Shown here piece by piece: positions 56,197 through 64,000 of a stretch of DNA of 64,000 nt. The notes below the pieces were generated by a model. The model saw only the letters and a program-made list of their open reading frames with translations. It did not search any database and was not told where the DNA came from. The DNA comes from Chromobotia macracanthus (Eukaryota > Chordata > Actinopteri > Cypriniformes > Botiidae): assembly GCA_036877525.1 (NCBI GenBank), contig JAZGTH010000008.1:462001-526000 (forward strand). The letters are read 5' to 3'. The number at the start of each line of letters is the position of its first letter. Positions within the stretch are counted from its first letter, which is position 1. The position numbers and the translations under genes are program-made.

Positions 56197-56379
56197 GAAG
56201 TGCAAAAATCCACCAGCCTGCAACTGACTTCCTACCCCGCCCACATCCAAGTGTGATGTCAGATGCTACTCCCATCCCAATTACAACCCCACCCACATCA
56301 GAAGCCACACCCATGTCCAATATGTCACCGTATGACTCCCCGCCCTCGTTCTGGAAACCAGGCATTGACCAATGCCAAT

Positions 56380-56622
56380 GCCCGCTGGAGGGTTCTGACT
56401 TTACGTGCCCGATATGCTATACTTGCCATTGGCCCATTTCGAGGTCCTAAATGAGCGTCATCCCCGATTGGCTGGTGGGCGTGTTCACAGGTAGCGCATT
56501 TTGCGAAGCGGCGGAAGTAGCGCGTCATTATTGTACAGCGCTTTGAATCGTCAGCATAGATTGACGGATTATCACCTTTGGATCTTTATATGACATTCCT
56601 TTTCACCATTTCGACTCGGCAG
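56380..56622 (+). promoter_or_regulatory. Putative promoter and first exon with strong 5' splice site
   Basis: A locally GC- and CpG-richer segment: GCCCGCTGGAGGG, ATTTCGAGGTCC, TGATTGGCTGG-like CCCCGATTGGCTGGTGGGCG (an inverted-CCAAT type box), GCGAAGCGGCGGAAGTAGCGCG (an ETS-like CGGAAGT). It leads to a perfect donor CGGCAG|GTAAGA with the exon end at 56622. This is how compact housekeeping-type promoters look in vertebrates. I infer it drives the gene whose coding exons begin at 57848. No start codon with a good frame lies in the putative exon, so it would be 5' UTR. Confidence 0.45.
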
Positions 56623-57089
56623 GTAAGAGCGATCTAATACTTGCATGCCTTCCGTGTACTTAGGTTACTGTAAGCGACGAATGTCGTTTAAATCACGCGT
56701 GTAGACGTTTATTTTAACTGTAAGTGACTGTCGATTGCAGATTATGATCGCAAATCGGGCTGTAATACGTCCGTTGTTCATTAAGACCTACAGTGTCACT
56801 TTTACATTAGGCGTTGTATGTTAATTGAGGTAAATACAGTAGTGCAGAACAGTAGTAGATTAAAACATCACTTATAAGAAATAAACGGGGTGTTAATGTT
56901 GTGAAAGTGTAGTTACCCTGTTTTTTAGTGGGCAGATCGATCAATATTACCATCTTCAGGGTTTCACTGCCAATTTCATGGTAATAATATGGTTCTTGTA
57001 ATAAAGTTATGATAGATTAAATGACTGTGGTTTTACTAATACAAATACCATTGTCTACTGTAGTAAACCCATGAATATTTCTGCCTCAG

Positions 57090-57247
57090 ATGATTATTTA
57101 CATTTATGCATTTGGCAGACACTTTTATCCAAAGCCACTTACGGTGCATTGAAGTTATACATTGTGTGTATAATATGTACTCCCTGGGAATCAAACCCAC
57201 AACCTCTTGCGCTGCTAACGCAATGCTCTACCACTGAGCTACAGGAG
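57090..57247 (-). repeat. tRNA-derived SINE, complete head and tail
   Basis: On the minus strand: CTCCTGTAGCTCAGTGGTAGAG (A box; plus 57226-57247), anticodon-loop-like GCGTTAGCAGCGC, GGTTTGATTCC (B box; plus 57187-57197), a short body, then GTAAGTGGCTTTGGATAAAAG and a TAAATG-type tail near 57090. It is not a functional tRNA gene: it is joined to a SINE body and its acceptor arm is not closed. It lies inside the putative intron between 56622 and 57848. Confidence 0.88.
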
Positions 57248-57514
57248 AAACTTAAATTGAACAGTCAATTTGTAATGTGCATAAATGAACAGTAAAGGGT
57301 CTTAGGTATTGCAAAAGATTATAAATGATTCTGTGAAATTCCTGGTGTTGAAAAGGTTTACTGTATGATGAATTTTAATGTTTGGAAGAGTGGTCTTGGT
57401 TATTACTGTGGGATCCAGGACCCTCCAGGTGTGCAGCGGTATGTGTTCACATTTGCTCAGCAGTTTGTAGCATTTGTGTTTAATTCACTTGTTTGTCCTG
57501 TGTTCTTCACATAA

Positions 57515-57835
57515 CATTGTGGAAAGCGGGGCGTGGTTTCAGCATCGCTGCTGGTGGAGAGACAGATTTGGAGACGAAATGGTTAAGGGAAATGCCTCCC
57601 TCGTAATAATCTAACAGCTGTTCCTGTTTTGCAGTGAGTCAAGAGACAGGATAAAATGGGGCTGCAAGAGAAGGTCGGGGTCGAGGAATGGAGCACGGAC
57701 AGGACGGGGAAAAATAACTTTATGGCGGACAATTGCAGAAGGCTGAAAAGCGCATGGATTAATTTCTTTGTTTTCCTGGCTTGTTTTGTGGAAAATAAAT
57801 ATACGTTTCCCTGTCCAACGATCTGTGACTGTTGT
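57515..57835. other. Unassigned repeat-like block upstream of the two-exon gene
   Basis: TGTGGAAAGCGGGGCGTGG at its left, TTTTGCAGTGAGTCAAGAGACAGG in the middle and GGAAAATAAATATACGTTTCCC at its right give the look of a retroelement LTR or an exonised repeat. The frame 57656-57850 (64 codons) has no recognisable domain. No target duplication found. Confidence 0.35.
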
Positions 57836-57847
57836 TTACCGTTTCAG

Positions 57848-58381
57848 TAACCAGGAAAGACACAGACAGTGTCACAAACATGTTTAACATTGTGAAGACA
57901 AGCGGATCAGCTCAGTGGCCCAAAGACAGCCATCTCGCTGAGGCCATCTGCCTGGCTCTCTGCCACGTTTACCCTGCCAGACAGACCATCGCCGGAGTCA
58001 GGGTACATAGGTGGGTTGCCATTCTCAGGGACTACAGGTGGATCAGAGATGTGGCCCCGGACAGCCCTGGAATCGTGGTGCACACAAGATTACAGCTGTT
58101 CGAGCTAAACCAGCAGACTCTCTTCCAATGGTAGATTAAGTAATTGATTGGTCTTGCTCCATGTTCCGCCCCTGGCTTCACATGTACTAATTGTTACCTT
58201 TTCTGTACATAGGCACAACGCATGGAAGAAGAGGCAAGAAAGGGAGGCCTTGCAGCAAAACGTGGAGCCATTTACTGCCCCCCTGGTGGCCGCTGAACCT
58301 CTCCCGCCTGTGCTGGCGAAGCATCCTGAACCTGTCCAGCGTGCACACCCGGCATGCAAATTCTCCATACCCGCGGATTGA
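57848..58381 (+). CDS. Unrecognised two-exon gene (139-residue product)
   Basis: I cannot assign a function. Exon A spans 57848-58130 after an acceptor TTTACCGTTTCAG; the likely start is the ATG at 57880 (ACAAACATGT). Exon B starts at 58213 after CTTTTCTGTACATAG. The 82-bp intron has GT..AG ends, and GTACTAATTG is a near-ideal branch site about 25 bases before the acceptor. The split codon (TG|G) and the frame on both sides agree, giving 83 + 1 + 55 residues, stop 58379-58381. The protein has a compact N-terminal block (WPKDSHLAEAICLALCHVYP, RWVAILRDYRWIRDV, RLQLFELNQQTLFQWHNAWK), a basic helix KKRQEREALQQ and a Pro/Ala-rich end. Such a Trp/Arg-rich block followed by a basic helix suggests a nucleic-acid or protein-binding module. 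I have a weak impression of a multicopy teleost family, not a certainty. Confidence 0.55.
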
Positions 58382-58870
58382 GGCAAGGCCTCCTCCCATG
58401 GGCTCTGCAGCAGAAGCTAGTGACACGTCTGCTGCAGCACAGCAAAGTCAGCCTCAGCCGGTCCAGGTAGGCGCTCCGGCCCCTGACACTGCCTGCTTGC
58501 CTCCAGCCACAGTATGAGACACTGCAGCTACCCTTGCACCATCTGCACCCCCGGTCCAAAGGTGCACAAGACCACAGCTTGGCAGCGGACAAAGGCAGCT
58601 GCAGCAGCTGAGGCATAGGGTGTGACACCCAAAAAGAGGCAAAAAACTGAACAATACATTTGCCAAAAGTGTGGCCAACCAAAGACTAAAGGGTTGTGGA
58701 TGGAGGAGATGACAAGGAGACAGAAATAAACAAAGCTACACAAAGCACTGTAAAAACACTTACTGTTCAAATTGTTATATATAGCTTTATAGTAAGTGTT
58801 TATATTGTTTTTTCTGCTTGTGTATGTATAGATATTTAATGTTAATAAAGACTGTCTTTTTCATATTTAC
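58382..58870 (+). pseudogene. Decayed 3' coding part and 3' end of the two-exon gene
   Basis: Past the stop, one frame remains open (58398-58517: GSAAEASDTSAAAQQSQPQPV, Ala/Gln/Pro-rich). The original frame resumes at 58514 (CSYPCTICTPGPKV...QYICQKCGQPKTKGLW) with one TAG in it, ending at 58729. YICQKCGQPK looks like a CxxC zinc-binding motif, and an earlier CSYPCTIC could pair with it. This suggests that the ancestral protein had a C-terminal zinc-binding tail, now cut off by a frameshift or stop in this copy. AATAAA at 58844-58849 is a likely polyadenylation signal. Confidence 0.45.
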
Positions 58871-59385
58871 GCTGGCATTTGTGCTTGATTAGAAAGTTCA
58901 CATAAAGTGAAAATATTCCGACATGAATATTTTTACTTGTAATATAAAAGTAATATAATAACATTTCACCAAGAAGACCTATAAGAGACTGACTTATAAA
59001 TTTAAGTATGGTTGTCCAAATATGTTTTTATAACACTAGATTAATGTTTATACTAGTATAGTTTAGCAGATTCTATAAAACATAAATATAAGATCTGTGT
59101 AAAGATACTGTGTAAGATACTGATAAAAACCATTTACAGATACTTATAAGATAATTAATTACATTAATATGATTGTCAATAGTTATTTTTAACTTTTTAT
59201 TATTATTAAAGTTATTTTAAAATGTAACTTTAACAGTATTAACCTTTTAACAAAAGCACATGGCTACTTAATATGCCTGTCATGTCTCATGTGACCCCAG
59301 GGTCAGGCTGCACATGGCTACTTAACATGCATACCTCAAGCACCTTGCTGTCCCGCCCCCTCAGGAGTTTCATATTCTGGGATTT
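58871..59385. other. AT-rich spacer with a local duplication
   Basis: Mostly AT-rich. CACATGGCTACTTAATATGC (about 59259) is repeated as CACATGGCTACTTAACATGC (about 59311), a 52-bp spaced direct duplication. No gene seen. Confidence 0.5.
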
Positions 59386-59389
59386 CTCT

Positions 59390-59530
59390 ATTTTCAGGAG
59401 CCAGGGGCACCAGCAACTCCACAGGCGGCCCCGGTGGGGTCAGGGGCCCACCGCCATGGGGTGTAGGGCCACAGGGCTCCCCAGGTGCGCCAGGGGGGCC
59501 ACAGAGAAGATCCATCTGGATTGATCCAAT
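59390..59530 (+). other. GC-rich block with a Gly/Pro-rich frame, possible exon
   Basis: After CTCTATTTTCAG (a good 3' splice site at about 59385-59396) there is a GC-rich block. In one frame it reads STGGPGGVRGPPPWGVGPQG, SPGAPGGPQRRS and ends at a TAG near 59551. The composition contrasts strongly with its AT-rich flanks. It could be a decayed exon (collagen-like or low-complexity) or a relic of the two-exon gene's family. Evidence is thin. Confidence 0.3.
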
Positions 59531-59775
59531 TTTAGTATATGTGCTGCCTTAGCAAACAGGCAGCACATACATTAAACACTATTTTTGGTAAATAATGTCT
59601 AATATACAGAGCTTTTCAGTATCGAAAAAGCGGGTACAACGCTTGCATTGGTTTGATTAAAGTAAAAACTCCTTACCTTACTAATATATGTAATGAGATA
59701 AAATCCCATTTATTATGATTGATTTTGACACGTTTGCAGTAGGCTAAAAATATGTGGGCTAAATAGGAAAATCAG

Positions 59776-60599
59776 GGCCCGGTTACATGAAAACACTTAG
59801 GTAAGGGTATCCTTAAGAGAGAAATAATCCCTGAGGGAAGGGATTTCTTTAAGAGTGTTGTAACCAACGGCTTAACATCACCTTTACCTATGTGTTTATA
59901 TTAAGCATTTCACGATACTTTCTGTCAAAACATGGCAACGGACAAACGGTTGCTATAGTTACGAAATCGCCCACAGTAAACGGAACATACCTTGGTGAGG
60001 TGTACAATAACGTGTGATACAAACACACTGGATACGTGAGTTTCTCTAGCACATACAGCTACTCAAACAGTAGTGTTTATAAGTCTTTATAAACACATTG
60101 TTTATTATGTACTGTATGTTTATTCATGTCACAGACATTCAAATGATCACGATTTCTATGATAAACGTTTACACCACAAATGGAAAGGCCTACAATATAT
60201 GCAATGCCTTAGCTTCTGTGGTACCACAGGCCATGTACCAAACATTTACAGGATTTACGTGACTGGTTTGATACAATTTAACAATTATTTTATTTCAATC
60301 TCTAAAAATATGCTCAGTATTCCACTTCAGTTAACATGAAATAAGCTATCATGTTTGAGGTTTAAGGGAGCTGTGCTGGTCCCTTAATTTCTTAAAGGTG
60401 AAACTGTTATTAAGGACTTTGTAACAACGCATAACAAAACTTAAGGAAACACTTAAACAGTTAATATTTAGTGACAGCCTTAAGGATCCTCAAGTGGACC
60501 CTTAAGAGGTTTTTTCTTGCAACCCATGTTTCACTAAGGGTACCCTTAACCTTATAATTAAGGGTTTTCTTAATTTAAGGGTTTTCATGCCACCGGGCC
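59776..60599. mobile_element. 824-bp non-autonomous DNA transposon with GGCCCGG ends
   Basis: Left end GGCCCGGTTACATGAAAAC, right end (reverse complement) GGCCCGGTGGCATGAAAAC; 17 of 19 positions match. It is flanked by CAG at 59773-59775 and 60600-60602, a possible 3-bp target duplication. The subterminal regions are full of CCTTAAG/CTTAAGG words on both sides, in inverted orientation, e.g. GGGTATCCTTAAG and GGGTACCCTTA. It has no transposase. End motif and 3-bp duplication are compatible with a PIF/Harbinger-like MITE, but the target is not the usual TWA. Confidence 0.75.
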
Positions 60600-60997
60600 C
60601 AGCCTTTTTACATTTCAAACCGTTGGGCCATCAATGGAGTGTCCACATAATACATAAAGTTGTCTTATATTATATTATCCTGTATTGCATTGTTACTTTT
60701 TAAAGTTTATACTTGAGGGTGTTGTTTATAATTTGCTGTGAACATTATAAAGAACAGTATTATTTTATTAACAGTAAAACAGCAACAGTAATGGATTATT
60801 CAGAGACATGAGTCACTTTGGCATCAGGAATTAACAAATGTGATCAGAACGTCATCTGACAGTTTATGAATGTTATGCAACAACATTGCTACAGCCCTCT
60901 AGCCTCTTACATTTCTGCATTGTTACATGTTGCCAGCACATAAGCTGGTTCAGACTACAGGATTTTTACAAAACACTGGTCCAGGACCTTGTTTGGG

Positions 60998-61060
60998 TCC
61001 AATGTTCGGTACATGGCCTGTGGTACCACAGTAGCTTAGGCATTGCATAAATTACAGGCC
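60998..61060. repeat. Inverted partner of an internal segment of the 824-bp element
   Basis: The reverse complement matches 60186-60250 over about 60 bases, including ATGCAATGCCT, a palindromic CTGTGGTACCACAG and GGCCATGTACC. One copy is inside the TIR element, the other about 400 bases outside it. It may be a scrap of a second, inverted copy of the same element. Confidence 0.65.
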
Positions 61061-61553
61061 TGAGAGATGATATTTCAAGATATTTCAATATTGAGGTTGA
61101 GGCATGCTTTGCTCATGGTGCTCCAACAAACTCTGAGCCTGAATCTTGTTGATAAACAATGAAACGCTGGATTTTCTGATACTCTGAGTCAATTCACTTG
61201 CTCAAAACTTTTACCGGTGAAGACCAGGAGACTTGGATTCTCTTCAGCAGTAGTCTTTATTGTAGAAAATGATGAACACAAGAATACATGTCAGAACATA
61301 CTGCTTGGGTGCTGCAGTCTGACCTAAAGTTAAAATATTCCTTTTATAGCCATTTTGAGAGGCTGTCAAAACAGCTCACATTTATTGAAGTTTTCTGACT
61401 ATCTGCCTAGTAAATATTCAAAAGCAGAGTACTGGATCCCCTTGTTTGTAAGTAATTTTTTGACTTTATGAAGATACAAGGAAGTTATAGTGTGTTGAGG
61501 CAAGCTGAAACAGCACAGTGGCCCCTTAAGGAACAAGTTTGGACACCCTTGGT
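61061..61553. other. Spacer downstream of nab2 exons
   Basis: A possible repeat end on the minus strand at 61225-61265 (CTACAATAAAGACTACTGC and GTCTCCTGGTCTTCACCGG) resembles an LTR R-U5, but I cannot find the other end. No NAB2 C-terminal exon could be recognised here. Confidence 0.35.
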
Positions 61554-61762
61554 TTAGAATATCATAGAAATTTCATATTCACCAGAGATCTGTGTTTTCT
61601 TTGACCCTTGACTGCTTGCGTGATCACATGACACCATTCTAGCCAATCGGAGGCCCTCATCCATAAGCGTTTGTTGCATGAGTTGGCGGTTCCAGTTAAT
61701 GAGTCCAGTGGTATTGGTGAGGTGGTGAGGGAGTGAAGAGTGGGGCATCTGAAGGCTGATAT
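61554..61762 (-). CDS. nab2: nab2 exon D (LMDEGLRLAR exon)
   Basis: The acceptor is most likely TATCTTGATAG before 61762, because it alone keeps the phase from exon C (CAAG + AT). The exon reads SLPHHLTNTTGLINWNRQ then LMQQTLMDEGLRLARMVSCD. The 3' limit is uncertain: a donor CTCTG|GTGAAT would end it at 61583; otherwise the frame runs to a stop at 61554-61556. Confidence 0.8.
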
Positions 61763-63055
61763 CTATCAAGATACACAGACTTAGACAAACTCCCTTTTCA
61801 ATTTGATGGATTACATATGAGCAATGTTTTACCCTGACATGATAATCTCTGGAGATGTCAGGAAAGATAGTTTGGTTCCATATTCCTAAAATAGTATGAT
61901 AGATTCTGCACATTTAAAGGGATAGTACACCCAAAAAAAGAAAATGTAGTCACTATTTACACACCTTCATGTCTGGGGGTTTGAATAACACAATGGTGAG
62001 TAAATAATGATTACATTTTCATTTATGGGTGAACTATCACTTTAATACACCAATGTTTATAAACTTGATTGCAAATGAATAAGATAATTCTTACCTTGTG
62101 TTAAACCATCTAAACTTTCTCCAGACAGACTATTGTCATCTGCTGATAATCTGATATCATTATTGGCTACTGGATCAATGTCTTTAGACACCCCAATGAA
62201 GAATATGCTGTCTGAATCTGCAACCTGTAACAGGCAAAGTCAAATATTTATTCTCAATGTTATATTAATTTAGGAATACTTGACTGTGGTCTTGATTGGT
62301 CATTTGTGGATTTCTGTGGTCAAATAATGTTTTATGATGACATTGACAAACTGTTGTTGCCCATTGTGCCAGGTTAATAATTACGTACATGTGCTAGTTT
62401 TTATGTCTTTTGTTTGAATGTGCTGTCTTTATACACACATAATAAAACAGTTTGTCTCATTTTCCATCTCTTCATGTAATCTTAGACTGACTCAGTGATG
62501 GTGAGATGAGATCTCTGTGTGGGCCATACTGATTCCTTGTACATACACAATCTCACTTGATTATTACAGTTAATGGCAAAGAATGGTTGGAAATTCATGT
62601 TGATATTTCCTACTGACATAATTTTTTTGCAATTACTTTCTTTAAAACAAACAATTTTGCACAATACTGGAAAGATATACTTACATCATACTTGATTCTT
62701 TTCTGGGTAGTACAGTCAACAGGGACAGAACAATGGTCTGAGTATGTCCTGAAATAATACCATAATATTGCATAATATCATAATATTCATGTGCAAGACA
62801 TAAAACTACATTAGAACTGATTATAAACTCAATAAAGCAATTAAATAAACATTTTATTCAACACAAATTCAACAAAAGAAGATCAGAAACAAATTAGAAA
62901 TATAAACTTATTATTTCTGACCTGTTATGTTTTAATGTTGCCATATAGGCACATTCTCGTGCCACCTGCCGTGCTAATGAGAACAGTTCAACTCTACGTA
63001 ACAATAGGGTGTTGTCACGGATACAGAACTGGGCCGCTGCTTCATTGATGAGAAT
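61583..63055 (-). CDS. nab2: NGFI-A-binding protein 2 (EGR corepressor), C-terminal exons
   Basis: Four minus-strand exons with matching phases: 62922-63055 (phase 0 in, 2 out), 62685-62748, 62095-62224 (0 in, 1 out) and about 61583-61762. Splice sites are canonical: TACTTTCAG|ATT, ACAG|GTCAGAAA, TTATTTCAG|GA, GAT|GTAAGTAT, CTGTTACAG|GTT, CAAG|GTAAGAA, TTGATAG|AT. The translation includes NEAAAQFCIRDNTLLLRRVE, LFSLARQVAREC, SLSGESLDG and QQTLMDEGLRLARMVS. NEAAAQFC..DNTLLLRRVELFSL is the NCD2 repression domain of NAB proteins, and SGESLDG plus LMDEGLRLAR are NAB2 features; NAB1 differs at these points. NAB2 binds EGR/Krox transcription factors in the nucleus and represses their targets. The N-terminal NCD1 exons lie outside the window (>64000). 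The final C-terminal exon was not recognised. Confidence 0.88.
61918..62041. mobile_element. TTAA-flanked MITE in nab2 intron
   Basis: AGGGATAGTACACCC at the left and GGGTGAACTATCACT at the right are inverted, and the 124-bp element is flanked by TTAA on both sides (61914-61917, 62042-62045). The inner wording (TTTACACACCTTCATGTC) is that of a very abundant fish MITE. A TTAA duplication is the piggyBac-type signature. It lies in the intron between nab2 exons C and D. Confidence 0.85.
62095..62224 (-). CDS. nab2: nab2 exon C (SLSGESLDG exon)
   Basis: A 130-bp exon between CTGTTACAG and GTAAGAATT. It translates as VADSDSIFFIGVSKDIDPV, ANNDIRLSADDN and SLSGESLDGLTQ. The acidic SDSIFF stretch lies between the basic nuclear-type KRIKYD of exon B and the conserved SGESLDG block. 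Confidence 0.88.
62490..62668. mobile_element. Tc1-like terminal region, diverged, in nab2 intron
   Basis: Colinear with 3930-4083: TTGATTATTACAGTTAATGG, AAAGAATGGTTGGAAATTC, TTTCCTACTGACA and a final TTTTGCACAATACTGGA. It is a diverged second copy of the same Tc1-like end. It stops just before the exon B donor, between nab2 exons B and C. Confidence 0.55.
62685..62748 (-). CDS. nab2: nab2 exon B
   Basis: A 64-bp exon, acceptor TTATTTCAG, donor GTAAGTAT. Completes the split Arg codon from exon A and reads TYSDHCSVPVDCTTQKRIKYD. The QKRIKYD end corresponds to the basic KKLKQE-type segment of mammalian NAB2, a likely nuclear-localisation element. Confidence 0.85.
62922..63055 (-). CDS. nab2: nab2 exon A (NCD2 domain exon)
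   Basis: A 134-bp exon, acceptor TTTCTACTTTCAG, donor GTCAGAAA. Reads ILINEAAAQFCIRDNTLLLR, RVELFSLARQVAREC, AYMATLKHN. It is the most conserved part of the gene and the one that identifies it. Confidence 0.9.
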
Positions 63056-63112
63056 CTGAAAGTAGAAATATGAGCAACAAACCTTAAGTTATAAACCTAA
63101 AGTAATTAAAAA

Positions 63113-63175
63113 TGTGTGTATATATATATATATGTATGTATATGTATATGTATATGTATATATATAAACATACAA
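63113..63175. repeat. TA/TATG microsatellite
   Basis: TGTGTATATATATATATATG followed by repeated GTATATGTATAT units. It lies in the intron upstream of nab2 exon A. Confidence 0.9.
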
Positions 63176-64000
63176 TAACATGCATAACATTCAACAAGGC
63201 AACAAGAATTGTCTTGCAAACCTAAAATCTGTTATAAAAAATATTTATATTTATTTATAAAAATAAGGGGGATCTAAGGTATTGGTATTTGACAATAAAC
63301 AGGTAAGAAATCAGAAGGTTTTATGTAATATTTTAAAAAATACCAAGCAAAAATCAATCAAGAAATCATAAATGCAAATCAAAAATCCCCTATAAAATGG
63401 TTTAAAAGATCAGCAGGTATGCAAGGTAATTCAGTCAATAAAAATCTCTCAAAGAAAAAGCTGTGAAAGCTGTTTTCTTAAAATGTTGGGTAAAAAGGTT
63501 TAAAATGTTGCCAAAGTACCACCTTATTTGACAGAATATAAGATAAGAGAGAAATGGTACAGGGAAATCATCACATATTCTTAGATAAGCATATATAAAA
63601 ATCTTTTTTTAGTATAAAAGTATTTCTCAGCTGGACTCAGGGTTGTTGGAGCACAATAAGCAAAGCATGTTTCGACCTCCATGTTTTAATGACTTGTTGA
63701 GGCCTAGAATTTATACTGTATAATGCCCAAGGTACCCTGGCACCCCAAGTGGTAGGAAAGAAAACTACAGGCCAGGTACACAGCCCTGTAATAGGCTTGT
63801 GCATTTTTAAAAACATTTGTAAAAATAAAATAGCGACATTACTGGATTCATTGAAACAATTGCTTGAAAAAACAGGCTGGTGATCAAAAGGCTGTATATG
63901 TATATGTGTGAATCTTCCAAGGTTGCGGCAGTATTTCTAGGATGTGGCTAAGTGGTTGTTTAATTTTTTCAGTGTTTTACTTTTCATGCCGCTATAGGTG
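63176..64000. other. Intronic AT-rich DNA of nab2, no exon seen
   Basis: I searched the minus strand for the preceding NAB2 exon (ending in the LHE-type segment before NEAAAQF) and did not find it, so the intron probably extends past the window end. A short GC-richer stretch at 63725-63760 has no splice-flanked frame. Confidence 0.45.

Noticed and set aside
57187..57247. A tRNA gene (A and B boxes on the minus strand)
   Set aside because: The boxes are real but the sequence continues into a SINE body and tail, and the acceptor stem is not formed; it is a tRNA-derived SINE.
58105..58682. Minus-strand frames of 79-136 residues opposite the two-exon gene
   Set aside because: GC-rich antisense shadows without splice or start context; the plus strand has phase-consistent splice sites instead.

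Overview
This window looks like euchromatic but transposon-packed DNA of a teleost fish. The evidence is the repeat set: L2/CR1-group LINEs with GAATTGAATT-type tails, DIRS elements carrying the YLDDWLI reverse-transcriptase signature, Ty3/gypsy and BEL/Pao LTR elements, Tc1/mariner, hAT-type and TTAA-type short elements, and a tRNA-derived SINE with the 'GCTTTGGATAAAAGCGTCTGC' type tail. A vertebrate host gene, nab2, supports this. The overall flavour suggests an ostariophysan (cyprinid/characin/catfish-like) genome, but the species cannot be fixed from the sequence. There is no bacterial-style gene organisation, no CRISPR array and no rRNA gene.

Layout. 0-3 kb: AT-rich spacer with a degenerate ~49-bp tandem repeat and an old LINE 3' fragment. 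3-6 kb: a DIRS fragment, a Tc1-type end, another LINE 3' fragment, and a near-complete but frameshifted Tc1 transposase gene. 5.9-9.8 kb (minus): Ty3/gypsy element 'Gypsy-A' with a 1148-residue stop-free gag-pol frame fused directly to an LTR. 10.1-11.5 kb: a hAT-type MITE and a decayed LINE. 13-17.6 kb (plus): a decayed DIRS element interrupted by a solo LTR; a second solo LTR of the same family, inverted, lies at 18.0 kb. 19.4-25.7 kb (plus): a decayed 'Gypsy-B' split by a 3.4-kb LINE ('LINE-A' copy 1). 27.1 kb: a precise solo LTR inside a minisatellite-like tract. 28.5-31.3 kb: 'LINE-B' copy 2. 33.9-39.0 kb: 'LINE-A' copy 2, the most complete. 40.9-46.1 kb (minus): a BEL/Pao relic bracketed by a ~100-bp direct repeat and split by an endogenous-retrovirus relic. 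46.2-50.9 kb (minus): a third gypsy relic ('Gypsy-C') split by foreign DNA. 52.0-55.5 kb: 'LINE-B' copy 3 with an 845-codon open ORF2.

56-64 kb is different: it carries host-like genes. On the plus strand a GC-richer segment with a good 5' splice site (56.6 kb) is followed by two exons (57.85-58.13 and 58.21 kb onward). These join in frame across an 82-bp intron to give a small protein that I cannot assign; its 3' part is decayed but keeps a CxxC motif. On the minus strand four phase-compatible exons (61.58-63.06 kb) encode the C-terminal half of NAB2, the EGR transcription-factor corepressor. The N-terminal exons lie beyond the window end. MITEs (61.92 kb, 62.5 kb) sit in its introns, and an 824-bp TIR element lies just downstream.

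The candidates for something undescribed are the two-exon gene at 57.9-58.9 kb, the unassigned coding-looking stretch at 47.5-48.0 kb, the inverted dispersed repeat pair at 39.7/51.6 kb, and a frameshift shared by both LINE-A copies, which suggests mobilisation in trans. All calls are from reading the sequence only; no database search was possible.
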